Source: UBA9715 sp045629845 (lineage in GTDB: Bacteria > Actinomycetota > Coriobacteriia > Coriobacteriales > Eggerthellaceae). Taken from it: 5,245 nucleotides of DNA. Of this stretch, positions 5,021-5,245 are shown piece after piece (position 1 is the first letter of the stretch; each line of letters starts with the position of its first letter). Location of the stretch: NCBI GenBank assembly GCA_045629845.1, contig JAZQRZ010000021.1, positions 1 through 5,245 of the forward strand. Reading direction: 5' to 3'. The position numbers and the translations under genes were made by a program. The notes under the pieces are model-generated. The model was not told the DNA's origin. It ran no database searches and was given only the letters and a program-made list of their open reading frames with translations.

Positions 5021-5245
5021 ATGGGATACCAAGAAGCATTCAAGCCAATCAGCCATCTTGCAGAAGCCGCAGGCATCCGAGAAGCAGTTGAAAAATACAA
5101 AGATTGTCTGGACATACCGGGATACTGCACCTTCTACTGCGCAACGAAATCGAAAGACGCCTTCGATGAAAACGGCAACCCGCGTCTGTACGCTTGCGTA
5201 GGCGGAGATCGATGCGTCTCGACACACATAGGCCGATTCTTCTTC
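5021..5245 (+). CDS. Unrecognised protein, N-terminal 75 residues (3' end beyond the window)
   Basis: The frame stays open from the ATG to the end of the window, so the gene is 3'-truncated here. I cannot assign a family. The start is well supported by TAAGGAGG four bases upstream. The visible sequence begins with a likely helix (AFKPISHLAEAAGIREAVEK, 6-25), followed by CLDIPGYCTFYCATKSKDAF (29-48), GNPRLYACVGGDRC (52-65) and STHIGRFFF. Five cysteines (29, 36, 40, 59, 65) stand within 37 residues, four of them with wide spacing, which could suggest metal binding or a small beta-rich fold, but no zinc-finger pattern is exact. There is no signal peptide. It lies just downstream of the recombinase-like scrap and the repeat array, and its promoter appears to overlap the repeats. 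Confidence 0.8.
   Translation, partial: MGYQEAFKPISHLAEAAGIREAVEKYKDCLDIPGYCTFYCATKSKDAFDENGNPRLYACVGGDRCVSTHIGRFFF

Noticed and set aside
1..5245. CRISPR array, rRNA, tRNA or complete insertion sequence
   Set aside because: No regularly spaced 25-40-base repeats, conserved RNA segments, or transposase with terminal inverted repeats were found by reading both strands.

Overview
The window looks like chromosomal DNA of an anaerobic host-associated bacterium. The Listeria-Bacteroides (InlB B-type) repeats with a GYTFKYW core next to a C-terminal membrane anchor, the LarB/LarE pair and the roughly 50% G+C background would suit a Coriobacteriia/Eggerthellaceae-type actinobacterium. A gut Firmicute cannot be excluded from sequence alone. 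The window is a mosaic: an ordinary metabolic half on the left and an accessory, partly decayed stretch on the right.

Left part (1-1507, + strand): the 3' end of larB followed by a complete larE. Together they make the sulfur-bearing organic part of the nickel-pincer nucleotide cofactor (NPN) used by lactate racemase (LarA) and its relatives. LarB carboxylates and hydrolyses nicotinic acid adenine dinucleotide, and LarE then thiolates the product. The nickel insertase LarC and any LarA-type enzyme are not in this window. A perfect 10-bp hairpin lies inside the last codons of larE, facing a convergent gene.

Middle part (1544-3855, - strand): a two-gene unit reads leftward from about 3920. The first gene encodes an unrecognised 227-residue soluble protein; the second, 24 bases on, encodes a 264-residue polytopic membrane protein of the DUF1295/steroid 5-alpha-reductase-like family. 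Close spacing, a shared candidate promoter and an AGGAGG site on the first gene suggest co-expression. Downstream of them is a 206-residue surface-protein tail with two repeat modules and a C-terminal anchor but no signal peptide, probably a remnant of a larger adhesin.

Right part (about 3870-5245): an AT-rich leader gives way to a G+C-rich stretch without recognisable intact genes. It holds a truncated QueC-like protein (Cys4 zinc site kept, PP-loop ATPase half missing) and a short peptide resembling the C-terminus of a tyrosine recombinase. A cluster of TTGACT-containing direct repeats follows, leading into the start of an unrecognised cysteine-containing gene that runs off the window. The simplest reading is the scar of an old mobile element or recombination hotspot next to a resident gene.

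Strongest candidates for something new are the 227-aa protein paired with the DUF1295 reductase-like protein, and the repeat cluster beside the recombinase scar.
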